A stretch of 32,178 nt of DNA from Tidjanibacter sp. (GTDB lineage: Bacteria; Bacteroidota; Bacteroidia; Bacteroidales; Rikenellaceae): contig JAGBZI010000037.1 in NCBI GenBank assembly GCA_017628305.1, positions 1 to 32,178 on the forward strand, given 5' to 3'. Positions 22,332 through 31,401 of the stretch are shown one piece after another. Position 1 is the first letter of the stretch; every line of letters begins with the position of its first letter. A program made the position numbers and the translations under genes. The notes under the pieces were generated by a model. It saw only the letters and a list, made by a program, of their open reading frames with translations. It did no database searches and was not told the origin of the DNA.

Positions 22332-23810
22332 CTACTCCATGTTCTGGTCGTCCACCACCTCGTTGCCAAAGAAGAAGTCGAACACCTTGCTCCTAAAATT
22401 CTTCATGCCGCCAAAAATGCGCTTGCGGGGCTTCTCGGGATTGTTGCCATCTACATCTGTAAGGTTGCCGTTCGTCTCCTGATTGCTACCCTCATTGGAC
22501 TTGTTGGTATCGGGTGTTGCGGGTGTTGCAGGTGTTGCAGGTGTTGCGGGCGTTACGGGTGTTGTCGCGGCAGGAGTGGTGGGGGTTGCGGGCCTCTCGG
22601 GTTGGATAATCACCTCCTCCATCACGCTCCTTGTCTGGGCGCTGGGGGCAATGCCCGCCTCAATCATGCCTAGCTGCAACATACCGATGGCGGTGGTGTT
22701 CTCGGGGGCACCCCACTTCTCGATGGAGGGCTCCTCCACGCCATTCTCGGCGCAACCCAAGCGTACATCATAGCCGGTGAGCTCCGAGAAGAGGCTCTCC
22801 ACGCCAACAAGGCGCGAAGCTCCACCCGTCAGAACAATGCCCGAAGCGAGGCGGTTGTGGTAGCCCGAAGCCTGAATCTCGGCAATGACATACTCGATGA
22901 TGTCGGTCATCCTCGACTCGATGATGGTCACAAGGTCGTGGTAGCTCACCACATCGCCCTTCTTCTTGCCGGGGGTACGGGAGATGCTGACTCCCTTGGA
23001 GCGTTTCTCCTCGGGTATGGAGCTGTGGGATGCGTAGCCGTGGTTCACTTTGAGCACCTCCGCGGTCTTCAGGGGTACTCCAATCGAGAGAATATCCTTG
23101 TTGATGTCGGCCGAACCGATGGGAATGGATGCTACATGGCGCACCACCTTATTCTGGATGATGCACAGGTCGGTGGAGGCAGCACCAAGGTCAATGACTA
23201 TAACGCCCGACTCCTTCTCCTCGTCGGTGGCAGCCACCGTGGCACTTGCTATCGCGCCGGAGGTGTAGTGGATGTTCTCGATGCCGCAGCGTTTGAAGGC
23301 TTTGGTTATGCGCTCGAGAGCCTTCTCACCGGCCAGCACAAAACCAAACGAGGTCTCCAAGCGGGTGCCAAATCTGCCCACAGGGGAGCCGATGGTCTCA
23401 TTGGAGTCGACCTTGTAGCTCTGGGGGATGCGTGCGATGATAACCTTGCCGTCGGGGGCTTGAACATTGGCCATGTTGTCGTGGAGTTTGTCCACATCGC
23501 GGGTGGTCACTTCGCCGTCGGCTCCGCCCACATAGACAAAGCCCGAGTTGGTGGCCTTAACCACATGTTTGCCCGAGATGCTTATCCACACCTCCGAGGC
23601 CTTCACCTCGTTGCGCACCTCCAGCTGGCTCACAGCCTCACCAATGGCTGTTGTCACCAGCTCGATGTTGGTCACCTCTCCCCTTGTGAAACCCTCCATG
23701 GGGCGGGTAACGGCGTCCACCACAACGGTCTCTCCCTCCATGGAGAGCATACCGAGGGCCGCAGTAACTTTGCTGCCGCCCAAATCTACTGAAATCAAAT
23801 ACTGCTCCAT
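22332..23810 (-). CDS. ftsA: Cell-division protein FtsA
   Basis: 492 residues from the ATG at 23810 (the frame also allows a TTG three codons earlier, which is unlikely). FtsA is the actin-like membrane anchor of FtsZ. Phosphate and adenosine motifs seen: SVDLGGSKVTAALG (about 7-20), VIVIDLGAASTDLCII in the middle and GIVLTGGASRLVGVESL later. Beyond the actin-like core is a linker of about 90 residues with a TPA tandem repeat (TPATPATPATPATPD), a polar Asn-rich stretch, then a conserved KPRKRIFGGMKNFRSKVFDFFF tail, probably the amphipathic membrane-targeting helix. Confidence 0.95.
   Translation of the reverse strand: MEQYLISVDLGGSKVTAALGMLSMEGETVVVDAVTRPMEGFTRGEVTNIELVTTAIGEAVSQLEVRNEVKASEVWISISGKHVVKATNSGFVYVGGADGEVTTRDVDKLHDNMANVQAPDGKVIIARIPQSYKVDSNETIGSPVGRFGTRLETSFGFVLAGEKALERITKAFKRCGIENIHYTSGAIASATVAATDEEKESGVIVIDLGAASTDLCIIQNKVVRHVASIPIGSADINKDILSIGVPLKTAEVLKVNHGYASHSSIPEEKRSKGVSISRTPGKKKGDVVSYHDLVTIIESRMTDIIEYVIAEIQASGYHNRLASGIVLTGGASRLVGVESLFSELTGYDVRLGCAENGVEEPSIEKWGAPENTTAIGMLQLGMIEAGIAPSAQTRSVMEEVIIQPERPATPTTPAATTPVTPATPATPATPATPDTNKSNEGSNQETNGNLTDVDGNNPEKPRKRIFGGMKNFRSKVFDFFFGNEVVDDQNME
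22510..22563. repeat. Tandem 9-bp repeat in ftsA encoding Thr-Pro-Ala
   Basis: The plus strand shows about five consecutive copies of GGTGTTGC(G/A)-type units, with decay at the 3' side (GGCGTTACG). They encode a flexible Thr-Pro-Ala linker in FtsA. In-frame copy-number change by slippage is possible. Confidence 0.8.
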
Positions 23811-23853
23811 AACCTGCAACGCACTTTTTTGCTATTTTTTCTTTATTCTCTTT

Positions 23854-24726
23854 TTATCGTTTTGTACCCTTGGGGGCCTTGGGGGCTTTCCACACCACCT
23901 GACCGTCGTATTCCACGCTCACGCGACCTCCCTCGAGATTCACTGCGCCCGACTCCACAAACCTCCTCCAGCGGTAGAGCTTCTGCTCCACATCCTCCAG
24001 ATGGCCGAGCTCCACGGTGTAGTTGCCGTGGCGGGGAACGAGCTCCACGCGGGGCTCGGTGGGGCGCTTCGCCGAGGATTTCGCAGATGGCTCAATCACA
24101 GCGATTTGCACAAACTGACCCGCATACTCGGGGCTCTCCTCGGTGAAAACTACAAAATTAATCAACTTGCGAAAATATTCGTAACTTTTTGACGATTTTT
24201 TTTCCTCGCCGCCAAACCACTCCTCGAGGCTCCCGCGGAACGACGCTCCGAAGGGCAAATCGAGCTCTCCGCTAATCACCGGAAGGTTGAGCGATGCGTG
24301 GGGGCGGGTGGGGAGTACATACATATCCTCCGTCACATAGAAGTTGTACCCGCGGGTGCAGACCCTCGCTATAGGTTTACGCTGGGTGAGCTCCACGGTG
24401 AGGGTGCCACTGTAGTCGACATAGGTGATGGCCCCTGCGGTGAAGCAGTAGCCCTCCACTGTGCGGTTGATGGCCACCAAGTCGACACTATCAACCCTCT
24501 TGCCCACGGGGTCGATACCCTCTTCCACTATAAGCGAACGGATAATCTCGGGGGTCACAAACCTCCTCTGGAGGCTATCCTTCACCACAATCTCCAACCG
24601 CTCCACTCGGCGGGCTTGTTCGTTGTCGTGGCGCAGGATGGATGTGGCAACAAAAAATGCCACAAGGCCGCCCCAAAAGAGCACGGCCCCAACCACTCGC
24701 CATATTTTCTTCCAATTTGGTCTCAT
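23854..24726 (-). CDS. ftsQ: Cell-division protein FtsQ
   Basis: 290 residues. A short cytoplasmic N-terminus (MRPNWKKIWR) leads to one membrane helix (about 11-30, VVGAVLFWGGLVAFFVATSI) and a periplasmic POTRA-like region. The latter has RRFVTPEIIRSLIVEEG (about 54-70) and AINRTVEGYCFTAGAITYVDYSGTLTVELTQRKPIAR (about 84-120), the usual FtsQ pattern. The identity also rests on position: between murC and ftsA, as in other Bacteroidota. The end is basic and repeated (APKAPKGTKR). It sits 15 bases after murC. Confidence 0.9.
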   Translation of the reverse strand: MRPNWKKIWRVVGAVLFWGGLVAFFVATSILRHDNEQARRVERLEIVVKDSLQRRFVTPEIIRSLIVEEGIDPVGKRVDSVDLVAINRTVEGYCFTAGAITYVDYSGTLTVELTQRKPIARVCTRGYNFYVTEDMYVLPTRPHASLNLPVISGELDLPFGASFRGSLEEWFGGEEKKSSKSYEYFRKLINFVVFTEESPEYAGQFVQIAVIEPSAKSSAKRPTEPRVELVPRHGNYTVELGHLEDVEQKLYRWRRFVESGAVNLEGGRVSVEYDGQVVWKAPKAPKGTKR

Positions 24727-24741
24727 GCTGTAATCATTCTG

Positions 24742-26103
24742 TTAAGCCTTGGCGCTGAGCACTTCGCACACCGCCATGCACTCGCGGTCGATGTCGCCTG
24801 CACCGAAGGTCACCACCACATCGGTGGTCATGGCTCCCAATGTGGCGGCCAGCTCGCTCTTGGCAACCAGCCTCCAAGGGGTGGTAATATTTGCGCCCAG
24901 CATCTCGCTTGTAACACCCTCAATGGGGAGCTCCCTCGCGGGGTAGATGGGGAGCAGCACCACGCTATCGGCCATCGACAATGCTCGGCTGAACTCCTCG
25001 GCAAAATCCCTCGTACGGGTATAAAGGTGGGGCTGGAAGGCCACGGTGAGGTGGCGCCCCGGGAACATACCCCTGATGGAGCCGATGGCTGCCGAGAGCT
25101 CCCTCGGGTGGTGGGCATAGTCGTCGATGTAGACCTGTCGGGGGGTGCGGAGGTAGCACTCAAATCTGCGTTTCACGCCACTGAACTCCTCCAGAGCCTC
25201 GCGCAATTTATCCTCGTCGAAATCGCCTCCTGCCCACAAAGCAGCAATGGCGGCAACGGCGTTCTCCACATTAATCTGGCCGCCCACGCCGAGGTGGCAC
25301 CCCTTGATGGTGCGGTCGGGGCAGACAACATCGAAGCGGAAGGTGCCGTCGCCCACAGGCTCCAAGCCGAGGGTGTGGAAATCGGCTGCGGGGTCCGTAA
25401 GGTCGTAGGTATAGGTGGTGATGGTTTTATTTCCATGGTCGATGTTGAGCCCCAAGTGCTCAATCAGCACTCCACCCTCCACGATGCGCTCCACAAACTG
25501 CCCAAAAGCTCTCTTCATCTCCTCGTGGGTGCCATAGATATCGAGGTGGTCGGCATCGGTGCTCGTGACCACAGCCACCGTGGGGCTCAGGCGCAGGAAC
25601 GAGCGGTCGAACTCGTCGGCCTCCACCGCCATACGGTCGCCCGCACCCAGCACAAGGTTGCTACCCACATTCTTCGAAATGCCACCCAAAAAGGCACTGC
25701 CGCCACCTGTGGCACGCAGCGTTATCCACGCCGTGAGGGTAGTTGTAGTGGTCTTGCCGTGGGTGCCGGCAATCGCTGTGGTGCGCTTGCCGCGGGTGAG
25801 GTGGCCCAGCACCTCCGACCTCTTCACCACCTCGAAGCCATTCTCCCTGAAGTAGCACAGCTCCGTGTGGTCGGCGGGGATGGCAGGGGTGTAGACCACA
25901 AGGGTATTCTCCTTGTCGAGCCACTCCTCGCCAATCATCGCCACACTATCCTCATAGTGGATGGCGGCACCCTCGTTCTCCAGCTCGGAGGTGAGGGGCG
26001 AGGGGGTGCGGTCGTAGCCGCCTACCTTGCATCCCTCGTGCAAAAAATAGCGGGCAATGGCACTCATTCCAATGCCTCCGATACCTACAAAATATACATT
26101 CAT
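24742..26103 (-). CDS. murC: UDP-N-acetylmuramate--L-alanine ligase MurC
   Basis: 453 residues. MurC adds the first amino acid (L-Ala) to UDP-MurNAc. The N-terminal nucleotide-binding VGIGGIGMSAIARYFL (about 6-21), the ATP-binding GTHGKTTTTTLTAW (about 114-127), a VVVTSTDADHLDIYGTHE segment near 190 and the C-terminal DDYAHHPRELSAAI (about 318-331) and PHLYTRTRDF motifs are all intact. The gap to murG is 83 bases and to ftsQ 15 bases. Confidence 0.97.
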   Translation of the reverse strand: MNVYFVGIGGIGMSAIARYFLHEGCKVGGYDRTPSPLTSELENEGAAIHYEDSVAMIGEEWLDKENTLVVYTPAIPADHTELCYFRENGFEVVKRSEVLGHLTRGKRTTAIAGTHGKTTTTTLTAWITLRATGGGSAFLGGISKNVGSNLVLGAGDRMAVEADEFDRSFLRLSPTVAVVTSTDADHLDIYGTHEEMKRAFGQFVERIVEGGVLIEHLGLNIDHGNKTITTYTYDLTDPAADFHTLGLEPVGDGTFRFDVVCPDRTIKGCHLGVGGQINVENAVAAIAALWAGGDFDEDKLREALEEFSGVKRRFECYLRTPRQVYIDDYAHHPRELSAAIGSIRGMFPGRHLTVAFQPHLYTRTRDFAEEFSRALSMADSVVLLPIYPARELPIEGVTSEMLGANITTPWRLVAKSELAATLGAMTTDVVVTFGAGDIDRECMAVCEVLSAKA

Positions 26104-26186
26104 ACCTTCATTAATCGTCTGAAATGGAAAATACTATGTGGCATTCACACTCAGTGTGTTGCCAATTTGCTAATCAATCTTGCATC

Positions 26187-27299
26187 CTACAGGCCGAGCT
26201 CGTTGAGGGCGATGCGTGCGACCCTCTGGGCCGAGTCGGCTATGGCAAGCCTCTTTATGTTGCGGCTCAACGACTCCAGCAGCTCGCCGTCGCCAATCAT
26301 CTGTTCCACCACCTCAAAGCCCTTAGCTACGGCCTCCGAGTCCTTGACAATCGCCGCAGCACCCTCCCTCACAAGGGCCATGGCATTGTGGGTCTGGTGG
26401 TCTTCGGCAACATTGGGTGAGGGGATGAAGAGTGTGGGTTTGCCCACCAAGCAGAGCTCACTCACCGAGCAGGCACCGCTCCTCGACACCACCATGGTGG
26501 CCGCCTCATAGGCGTAGTCCATGCGGTCGATGAAGGCTCCCCTCCACACGCCCGTCATATCCTTGTCGCGGCAGAACTCCTCCATCTCGTGGTCGTAGTA
26601 TTTTCCGTTCTGCCAGATAACCTCCATCTTGCCTTCGGACACAAGCCTCTCCAAGTGGGCCTTCATCATCTCGTTCATGGTGCGCGACCCCAGCGAGCCG
26701 CCAACAATCAGCACCACGGGTTTGGTGCCCGACAGACCAAAGTGGGCGAGGGCCTCGGCGTGGTCCACACTGCCACCAAAGCTACCCCTCAGCGGATTGC
26801 CCGTGTGGACAATCTTTTCGGCGGGGAAAAAGCGCTCCATGCCATCGTAGGCCACACATATCTTGCGCGCCCTCTTTGCGAGGAGTTTGTTGGTGACCCC
26901 CGCAAAGGAGTTTTGCTCCTGAATAATAGTGGGAATACCCATCCTCTGCGCCTCCTTGAGCACAGGCCCCGAGGCGTAGCCGCCAAAGCCTATGGCAAGG
27001 TCGATTCTCTCCCTCTTGAGGGTGCGGCGGGCGAGGAGCATGCTCCTTGCCACCTTGAAGGGAACCAGCAGGTTGCTGAGGGTGAGCCTGCGCTGAAGGC
27101 CGGCAACGGGGAGTCCCACAATGCGATAGCCGAGAGCGGGGATTTTCTCCATCTCCATCTTACCCTCGGCACCTACAAAGAGCACCTCCACACGCTCGCC
27201 GAGCAGCCCCCTTAAGGCCTCGGCAGTAGCTACGGCGGGGTAGATGTGGCCACCTGTGCCACCGCCGCTCAATATTATCTTCGCCCTCTTCTGTTCCAT
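26187..27299 (-). CDS. murG: UDP-GlcNAc:undecaprenyl-PP-MurNAc-pentapeptide transferase MurG
   Basis: 370 residues from the ATG at 27299; a TTG 24 bases earlier would add eight residues but is less likely. MurG makes lipid II at the inner face of the membrane. Seen: the N-terminal ILSGGGTGGHIYPAVA glycosyltransferase loop, IGFGGYASGPVL, the IPTIIQEQNSFAGVTNK segment, the donor-site GGSLGSRTMNEMM, and RSGACSVSELCLVGKPTLFIPSPNVAEDHQ near the C-terminus. All key loops are complete. It lies 33 bases after ftsW. Confidence 0.97.
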   Translation of the reverse strand: MEQKRAKIILSGGGTGGHIYPAVATAEALRGLLGERVEVLFVGAEGKMEMEKIPALGYRIVGLPVAGLQRRLTLSNLLVPFKVARSMLLARRTLKRERIDLAIGFGGYASGPVLKEAQRMGIPTIIQEQNSFAGVTNKLLAKRARKICVAYDGMERFFPAEKIVHTGNPLRGSFGGSVDHAEALAHFGLSGTKPVVLIVGGSLGSRTMNEMMKAHLERLVSEGKMEVIWQNGKYYDHEMEEFCRDKDMTGVWRGAFIDRMDYAYEAATMVVSRSGACSVSELCLVGKPTLFIPSPNVAEDHQTHNAMALVREGAAAIVKDSEAVAKGFEVVEQMIGDGELLESLSRNIKRLAIADSAQRVARIALNELGL

Positions 27300-27332
27300 A
27301 TCTTTTTGTTCAATTTTGCTCAAATTTAATCT

Positions 27333-28667
27333 CTATTTCCCTGTTGTTTTAATCCTATCGGCGGGGGTGCTCAGTTTGGCTACTCGCTCCGCCTCCTGCT
27401 GCTCCACCTTGGCACTCACACCCATCAATATGCCCAGCATGGTGAGGGTGAGCACCAGCGACGAGCCACCCTTGCTCACAATAGGCAACTGCTGGCCCGT
27501 GAGCGGGAAGAGCGACACCGATACCAACATGTGCAGAAAGGCTTGCAACACTATCACCGTACCAATTCCCAGCACCAACAAGCCCGGGAAGGTGGTGCTA
27601 CACTTGCGGAATATCTCGATGGAGCGGTAGAACATCAGAAGGAATGCAAAGAGCATCACCAAGCCGCCACCCAGTAGACCATGCTCCTCAATCAGGAAGG
27701 CATAGGCCATATCTTTGTCGGCCTCGGCCAAGTAGCGATTGGTGCTCTGCCCCGGCCCTTTACCTTTCAGTCCCCCCGTGGCAATCGACATCTTCGCATA
27801 GAGGGTTTGGTCGTGTTCGATGGGGTCGCCATTCTCGTCGGTGCGCCTCTTGTAGTACTCCTTGCCGTCGCTCTCCACCTCCACACTCTTCACAGCTACC
27901 CAAGGGCTCCATGCCCCCACACGGCTCTTGAGTGTGTCAGCTCGGTTGGCGTGGGTGTTGATGGCACCATAGATGGCGATGGCCGACACCGCCACCACAA
28001 TGCCCACAAAGGCTATCTTACCGAGGTCCTTCGCCTTGATGCGGCTGAGGTACATCATCGCAAGGCAACTGCCACCGATAATCAGAGTGGTGGAGTTGCT
28101 GAACCTTACGGTGATGATGCAGCCGATGGCGATGGGCAGCAGCAGAGGAATGGTTTGCGAGGTGAGAATCTCCAGCTGCTTTGCCTTGTTGCGTCGCCAC
28201 TCCGAGGGGTGAAAGCTCGGGATAATCTCCAGCTTATCCATAATCTTCTGCCTTGAGGCCAACTGCGACGCAAGGTTCATAACCACCGCAAACTTCAGCA
28301 ACTCAAAGGGCTGGAACGAAAAACCTCCCAGAGTGAGTGCCCTCGCGGCACCCGAGCCCTTGTGGAGCGCTATCATCAGCACCGTCAGCACCAGCGACAA
28401 TACATACAGAGGAGCCGAAATCTTACGATAGAAGTTCAGGCCGCACATCTGCATGAAGTAGAAGCCCGTCATGCCGATACAGATGAAGAGCAGCTGCTGA
28501 ACGAGCTCCTGCGTGGCGTTATCCTTGCCCTCATAAGCTGTGTTGGAGTAGACCAAAAAGAGCGAGTAGACCAGCAGGAGGATTATCACCACCCACATGA
28601 CCTTGTCGCCCGCAAAAATGCGGTTTACCCATTTGGGACTATTTGGCGCTTTCGGTTGCATTGTCAT
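27333..28667 (-). CDS. ftsW: SEDS-family lipid II polymerase FtsW
   Basis: 444 residues, about ten membrane helices. FtsW polymerises lipid II at the division site together with FtsI. Family features: FSFQPFELLKFAVVMNLA (resembling the usual Q-P-S-E-x-x-K motif, with F instead of S), GPGQSTNRYLAEADKDMAYAFLIEEHGLLGG, and the LPIVSKGGSSLVLTLTMLGIL C-terminal motif. Between helices is a long periplasmic loop (about residues 245-310) of polar residues (SVEVESDGKEYYKRRTDENGD), longer than in E. coli. A position between murD and murG supports FtsW rather than RodA. Confidence 0.95.
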   Translation of the reverse strand: MTMQPKAPNSPKWVNRIFAGDKVMWVVIILLLVYSLFLVYSNTAYEGKDNATQELVQQLLFICIGMTGFYFMQMCGLNFYRKISAPLYVLSLVLTVLMIALHKGSGAARALTLGGFSFQPFELLKFAVVMNLASQLASRQKIMDKLEIIPSFHPSEWRRNKAKQLEILTSQTIPLLLPIAIGCIITVRFSNSTTLIIGGSCLAMMYLSRIKAKDLGKIAFVGIVVAVSAIAIYGAINTHANRADTLKSRVGAWSPWVAVKSVEVESDGKEYYKRRTDENGDPIEHDQTLYAKMSIATGGLKGKGPGQSTNRYLAEADKDMAYAFLIEEHGLLGGGLVMLFAFLLMFYRSIEIFRKCSTTFPGLLVLGIGTVIVLQAFLHMLVSVSLFPLTGQQLPIVSKGGSSLVLTLTMLGILMGVSAKVEQQEAERVAKLSTPADRIKTTGK

Positions 28668-28695
28668 CTATCGCTTCGTTCTGTTATCGGGTTTG

Positions 28696-30033
28696 TTATC
28701 TCTTTGTGGCAAGTTCCCTCACGCGCTCCTTGAAGAGTCTGCCGCGCTCCTCGTAGTTGCGGAAGAGGTCGAAGCTCGCGCAGGCGGGCGAGAGCAACAC
28801 GGTGTCGCCACTCTGGGCCACCTGACGGCACACCTCCACAGCCTCGTCGAGCGACGAGGTGTTGTACACGGGCACAATGCCGCTGAAGTTGTCAATAAGT
28901 TTGGAGTTGTTCACTCCCATGCAGACCAGCGTCTTCACCTTGCGCCCCACAAACTCCATCAGGGGCTCATAGTCGTTACCCTTATCGGTGCCGCCTGCAA
29001 TCCACACAGTGGGGCGGGTCATGCTCTCCAGCGCATACCACACCGAGTCGACATTGGTGGCCTTCGAGTCGTTTATCCACTCCACGCCGTCAATCACACA
29101 CACCTTCTCCAAGCGGTGCTCGACACCCTCGAACGAGTAGAGGGTGGAGAGTATCTGCTCCTCCTCGACGCCTGCTGCAAGTGCTGCCAGCGAGGCTGCC
29201 ATGGCGTTATAGGCGTTGTGGAGACCCTTGATGTGGAGCTTGTCGAGCTCGATGGCGAGGCTCCTGCCCCCCACCTCCACACGGGCAACTCCCTCCACAA
29301 TGTTGCCCTTCGCAAAGGGCGAAAGGGTGGCCGCGGGGTGCAATTTTGCAACCTCCCTGCCTACTACCTCGTCGTCGCCGAGGTAGATGAAGTGGTCGTC
29401 GGAACTTTGGTTGCGTATGATGCGCATCTTGCTGTCCACATAGTTCTGGAAGTTGTAGCCATAGCGGTCGAGGTGGTCGGGGGTGATGTTCATCAGCACA
29501 CCAACATCGGCGCGGAAGTCGTGGCAGCCGTCGAGCTGGAAGCTACTCAGCTCCAACACATACCACTCCTTGTCGCCACGAGCCACCGTCAGGGCATAGC
29601 TCTCGCCTATGTTGCCGCCCACAGCCACATCCCATCCCGCCTCGGCAAGGATGCGGTGGGTGAGGGTTGTTGTTGTTGTCTTACCATTCGACCCCGTGAT
29701 GCAGATGGTCTTACCCTTGCTGAAGGGGAAGGCAAACTCTATCTCGCTCACAATGGGTACACCCAGCTCCCTGAGGCGTACAATCATGGGGGCTTTGTCG
29801 GGGATGCCGGGGCTCTTAACCACCAAGTCGGCCGAGGTGATGAGCTCCTCGGTGTGGCCCCCCTCCTCGAAGGCGATGCCCTCGGCCAACAACAGCGAGC
29901 GATACTTCTCGCTGAGGGTGCCGGCGTCGCTGAGGAATGTGTCAAAACCTTTGCTCTGGGCCAACACGGCCGAGCCATAGCCGCTCTCGCCGCCGCCCAA
30001 AATCACCACGCGTTTAACATTGTCGTATTTCAT
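28696..30033 (-). CDS. murD: UDP-N-acetylmuramoyl-L-alanine--D-glutamate ligase MurD
   Basis: 445 residues. MurD adds D-Glu to UDP-MurNAc-L-Ala. The N-terminal Rossmann-like VVILGGGESGYGSAVLA (about 9-25), SPGIPDKAP, the ATP motif ITGSNGKTTTTTLTH (about 111-125), NITPDHLDRYG (about 181-191), HRLEKV with WINDSKATN (about 307-328) and LSPACASFDLFRNYEERG near the end are all diagnostic. It lies between mraY (49 bases upstream) and ftsW (28 bases downstream) on the same strand. Confidence 0.97.
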   Translation of the reverse strand: MKYDNVKRVVILGGGESGYGSAVLAQSKGFDTFLSDAGTLSEKYRSLLLAEGIAFEEGGHTEELITSADLVVKSPGIPDKAPMIVRLRELGVPIVSEIEFAFPFSKGKTICITGSNGKTTTTTLTHRILAEAGWDVAVGGNIGESYALTVARGDKEWYVLELSSFQLDGCHDFRADVGVLMNITPDHLDRYGYNFQNYVDSKMRIIRNQSSDDHFIYLGDDEVVGREVAKLHPAATLSPFAKGNIVEGVARVEVGGRSLAIELDKLHIKGLHNAYNAMAASLAALAAGVEEEQILSTLYSFEGVEHRLEKVCVIDGVEWINDSKATNVDSVWYALESMTRPTVWIAGGTDKGNDYEPLMEFVGRKVKTLVCMGVNNSKLIDNFSGIVPVYNTSSLDEAVEVCRQVAQSGDTVLLSPACASFDLFRNYEERGRLFKERVRELATKR

Positions 30034-30082
30034 ATCTTCCTTTTATCTATTGTTTTTATTTGGGTTATTGTGGAGGGTTGGG

Positions 30083-31336
30083 TTACCTGATTTTGAGGGT
30101 CACAAGTGCGAAGGCTGCAAGCAAAATCTGAATAATCCAGAACCTCACGACAATCCTGTTCTCGGGGATGTCGCTCTTCTGATAGTGGTGGTGCAGAGGA
30201 GCCATGCGGAACACCCTGCGTCCCTCGCCAAACTTCCTCTTCGTATACTTGAAATAGAAGGTCTGAATCATCACACTCACCACCTCCATGAGGTAGACGC
30301 CACACAGAATGGGGAGCAGCAGCTCCTTGCGAATGGCAAGCGCAAAGACGGCTACAATACCACCAATGGCAAGGCTGCCCGTGTCGCCCATAAATACCTG
30401 TGCGGGGTAGCAGTTGTACCACAAAAAGCCAATCAGAGCACCCACAAAGGCTGCTCCAAAGACCGCCAACTCACCGCTGCCGGGAATATACATGATGTTG
30501 AGGTAGTCGGCATAGATGACATGGCCCGAAAGGTAGGCAAGGATGGAGAGCACCACTGCAATTATGGCGCTCACACCGGTGTTGAGGCCGTCGAGACCGT
30601 CGGTGAGGTTCGAGCCGTTCGATACGGCCGTGATGATGAAGATGGCCAACACAATGTAGAGCAGCCATGTGAGGGCATCGCCCACCTTACCCTCCACGGG
30701 TACGAACCAGTGGTAGTCCAGCTCGTTGTTCTTCACAAAGGGGATGGTTGTCTTGGTGCTCTTCTCGCCCACATAGTACTCCTGCGTTTCGAGGGCGTGG
30801 TCGCCGCTGGCAGTGGTCACCTCCACCACCTCGCTCACCTTCTCGGAGGTGTTCTTGTCCACCACCACAACCTGCTCCGAAAGGCACATTACTGTGCCGA
30901 CAATGATGCCGAGGCCCACCTGCCCCACAATCTTAAACTTACCCTTCAGGCCAGCCTTGTTTTTGCGGAACACCTTGATGTAGTCGTCGGCAAAGCCGAG
31001 CGCGCCGAGCCACACGGTGCATATAATCATCAGCCACACATAGATGTTTGTGAGGTCGCCCAACAGCAGGATGGGGATGAGCACCGAGATGAGGATGATG
31101 ATGCCGCCCATGGTGGGGGTACCCTTCTTCTCCATCTGGCCTGCGAGACCGAGGTCGCGGATATCCTCGCCAATCTGTTTGCGACGCAGCGCCTTTATGA
31201 GGCGGCCGCCGAAGATGGAGCCAATCAGTAGCGCCAGAATGATGGCGCCAACCGAGCGAAACGACAAATATTGGAACATACCCAAACCGGGAATGTCGAA
31301 GTGTTGTTCAAGATATTTTACTAATGAGTATAACAT
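30083..31336 (-). CDS. mraY: Phospho-MurNAc-pentapeptide transferase MraY
   Basis: 417 residues, about ten membrane helices. MraY makes lipid I from undecaprenyl phosphate. Key motifs: KKGTPTMGGIIIL (about 70-82), FADDYIKVFRKNKAGLKGKFK (about 114-134, the DDxxK catalytic/metal pair), NLTDGLDGLNTG (about 264-275), GDTGSLAIGGIVA (near 318) and MAPLHHHYQKSDIPENRIVVRFW at the C-terminal end. An extra loop of about 60 polar residues (around 175-235, beginning VVVVDKNTSEKVSEVVEV) makes it longer than the 360-residue E. coli enzyme. Longer forms are usual in Bacteroidota. Confidence 0.97.
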   Translation of the reverse strand: MLYSLVKYLEQHFDIPGLGMFQYLSFRSVGAIILALLIGSIFGGRLIKALRRKQIGEDIRDLGLAGQMEKKGTPTMGGIIILISVLIPILLLGDLTNIYVWLMIICTVWLGALGFADDYIKVFRKNKAGLKGKFKIVGQVGLGIIVGTVMCLSEQVVVVDKNTSEKVSEVVEVTTASGDHALETQEYYVGEKSTKTTIPFVKNNELDYHWFVPVEGKVGDALTWLLYIVLAIFIITAVSNGSNLTDGLDGLNTGVSAIIAVVLSILAYLSGHVIYADYLNIMYIPGSGELAVFGAAFVGALIGFLWYNCYPAQVFMGDTGSLAIGGIVAVFALAIRKELLLPILCGVYLMEVVSVMIQTFYFKYTKRKFGEGRRVFRMAPLHHHYQKSDIPENRIVVRFWIIQILLAAFALVTLKIR

Positions 31337-31401
31337 TTAAACAAAAGTTTAATATATGGTTTCTTAAAATTAAAATATTTTATGAACTTGGTTGTGGTTC
31401 T

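Noticed and set aside
22298..22340. tRNA-like string GTAGCTTAGTGGGTAC between ftsZ and ftsA
   Set aside because: It resembles a tRNA D-arm by chance; no acceptor stem, anticodon arm or T-arm can be drawn, and it overlaps the ftsA end.
22510..22563. CRISPR-like short repeats
   Set aside because: The 9-bp units are contiguous, have no spacers and encode a Thr-Pro-Ala linker in frame within ftsA.
24298..26511. 737-residue open frame opposite ftsQ and murC
   Set aside because: Antisense shadow of two clearly identified genes. It has no plausible domain.
27300..27323. TTG start for murG eight codons upstream
   Set aside because: An ATG directly before the conserved glycosyltransferase N-terminus is more likely.
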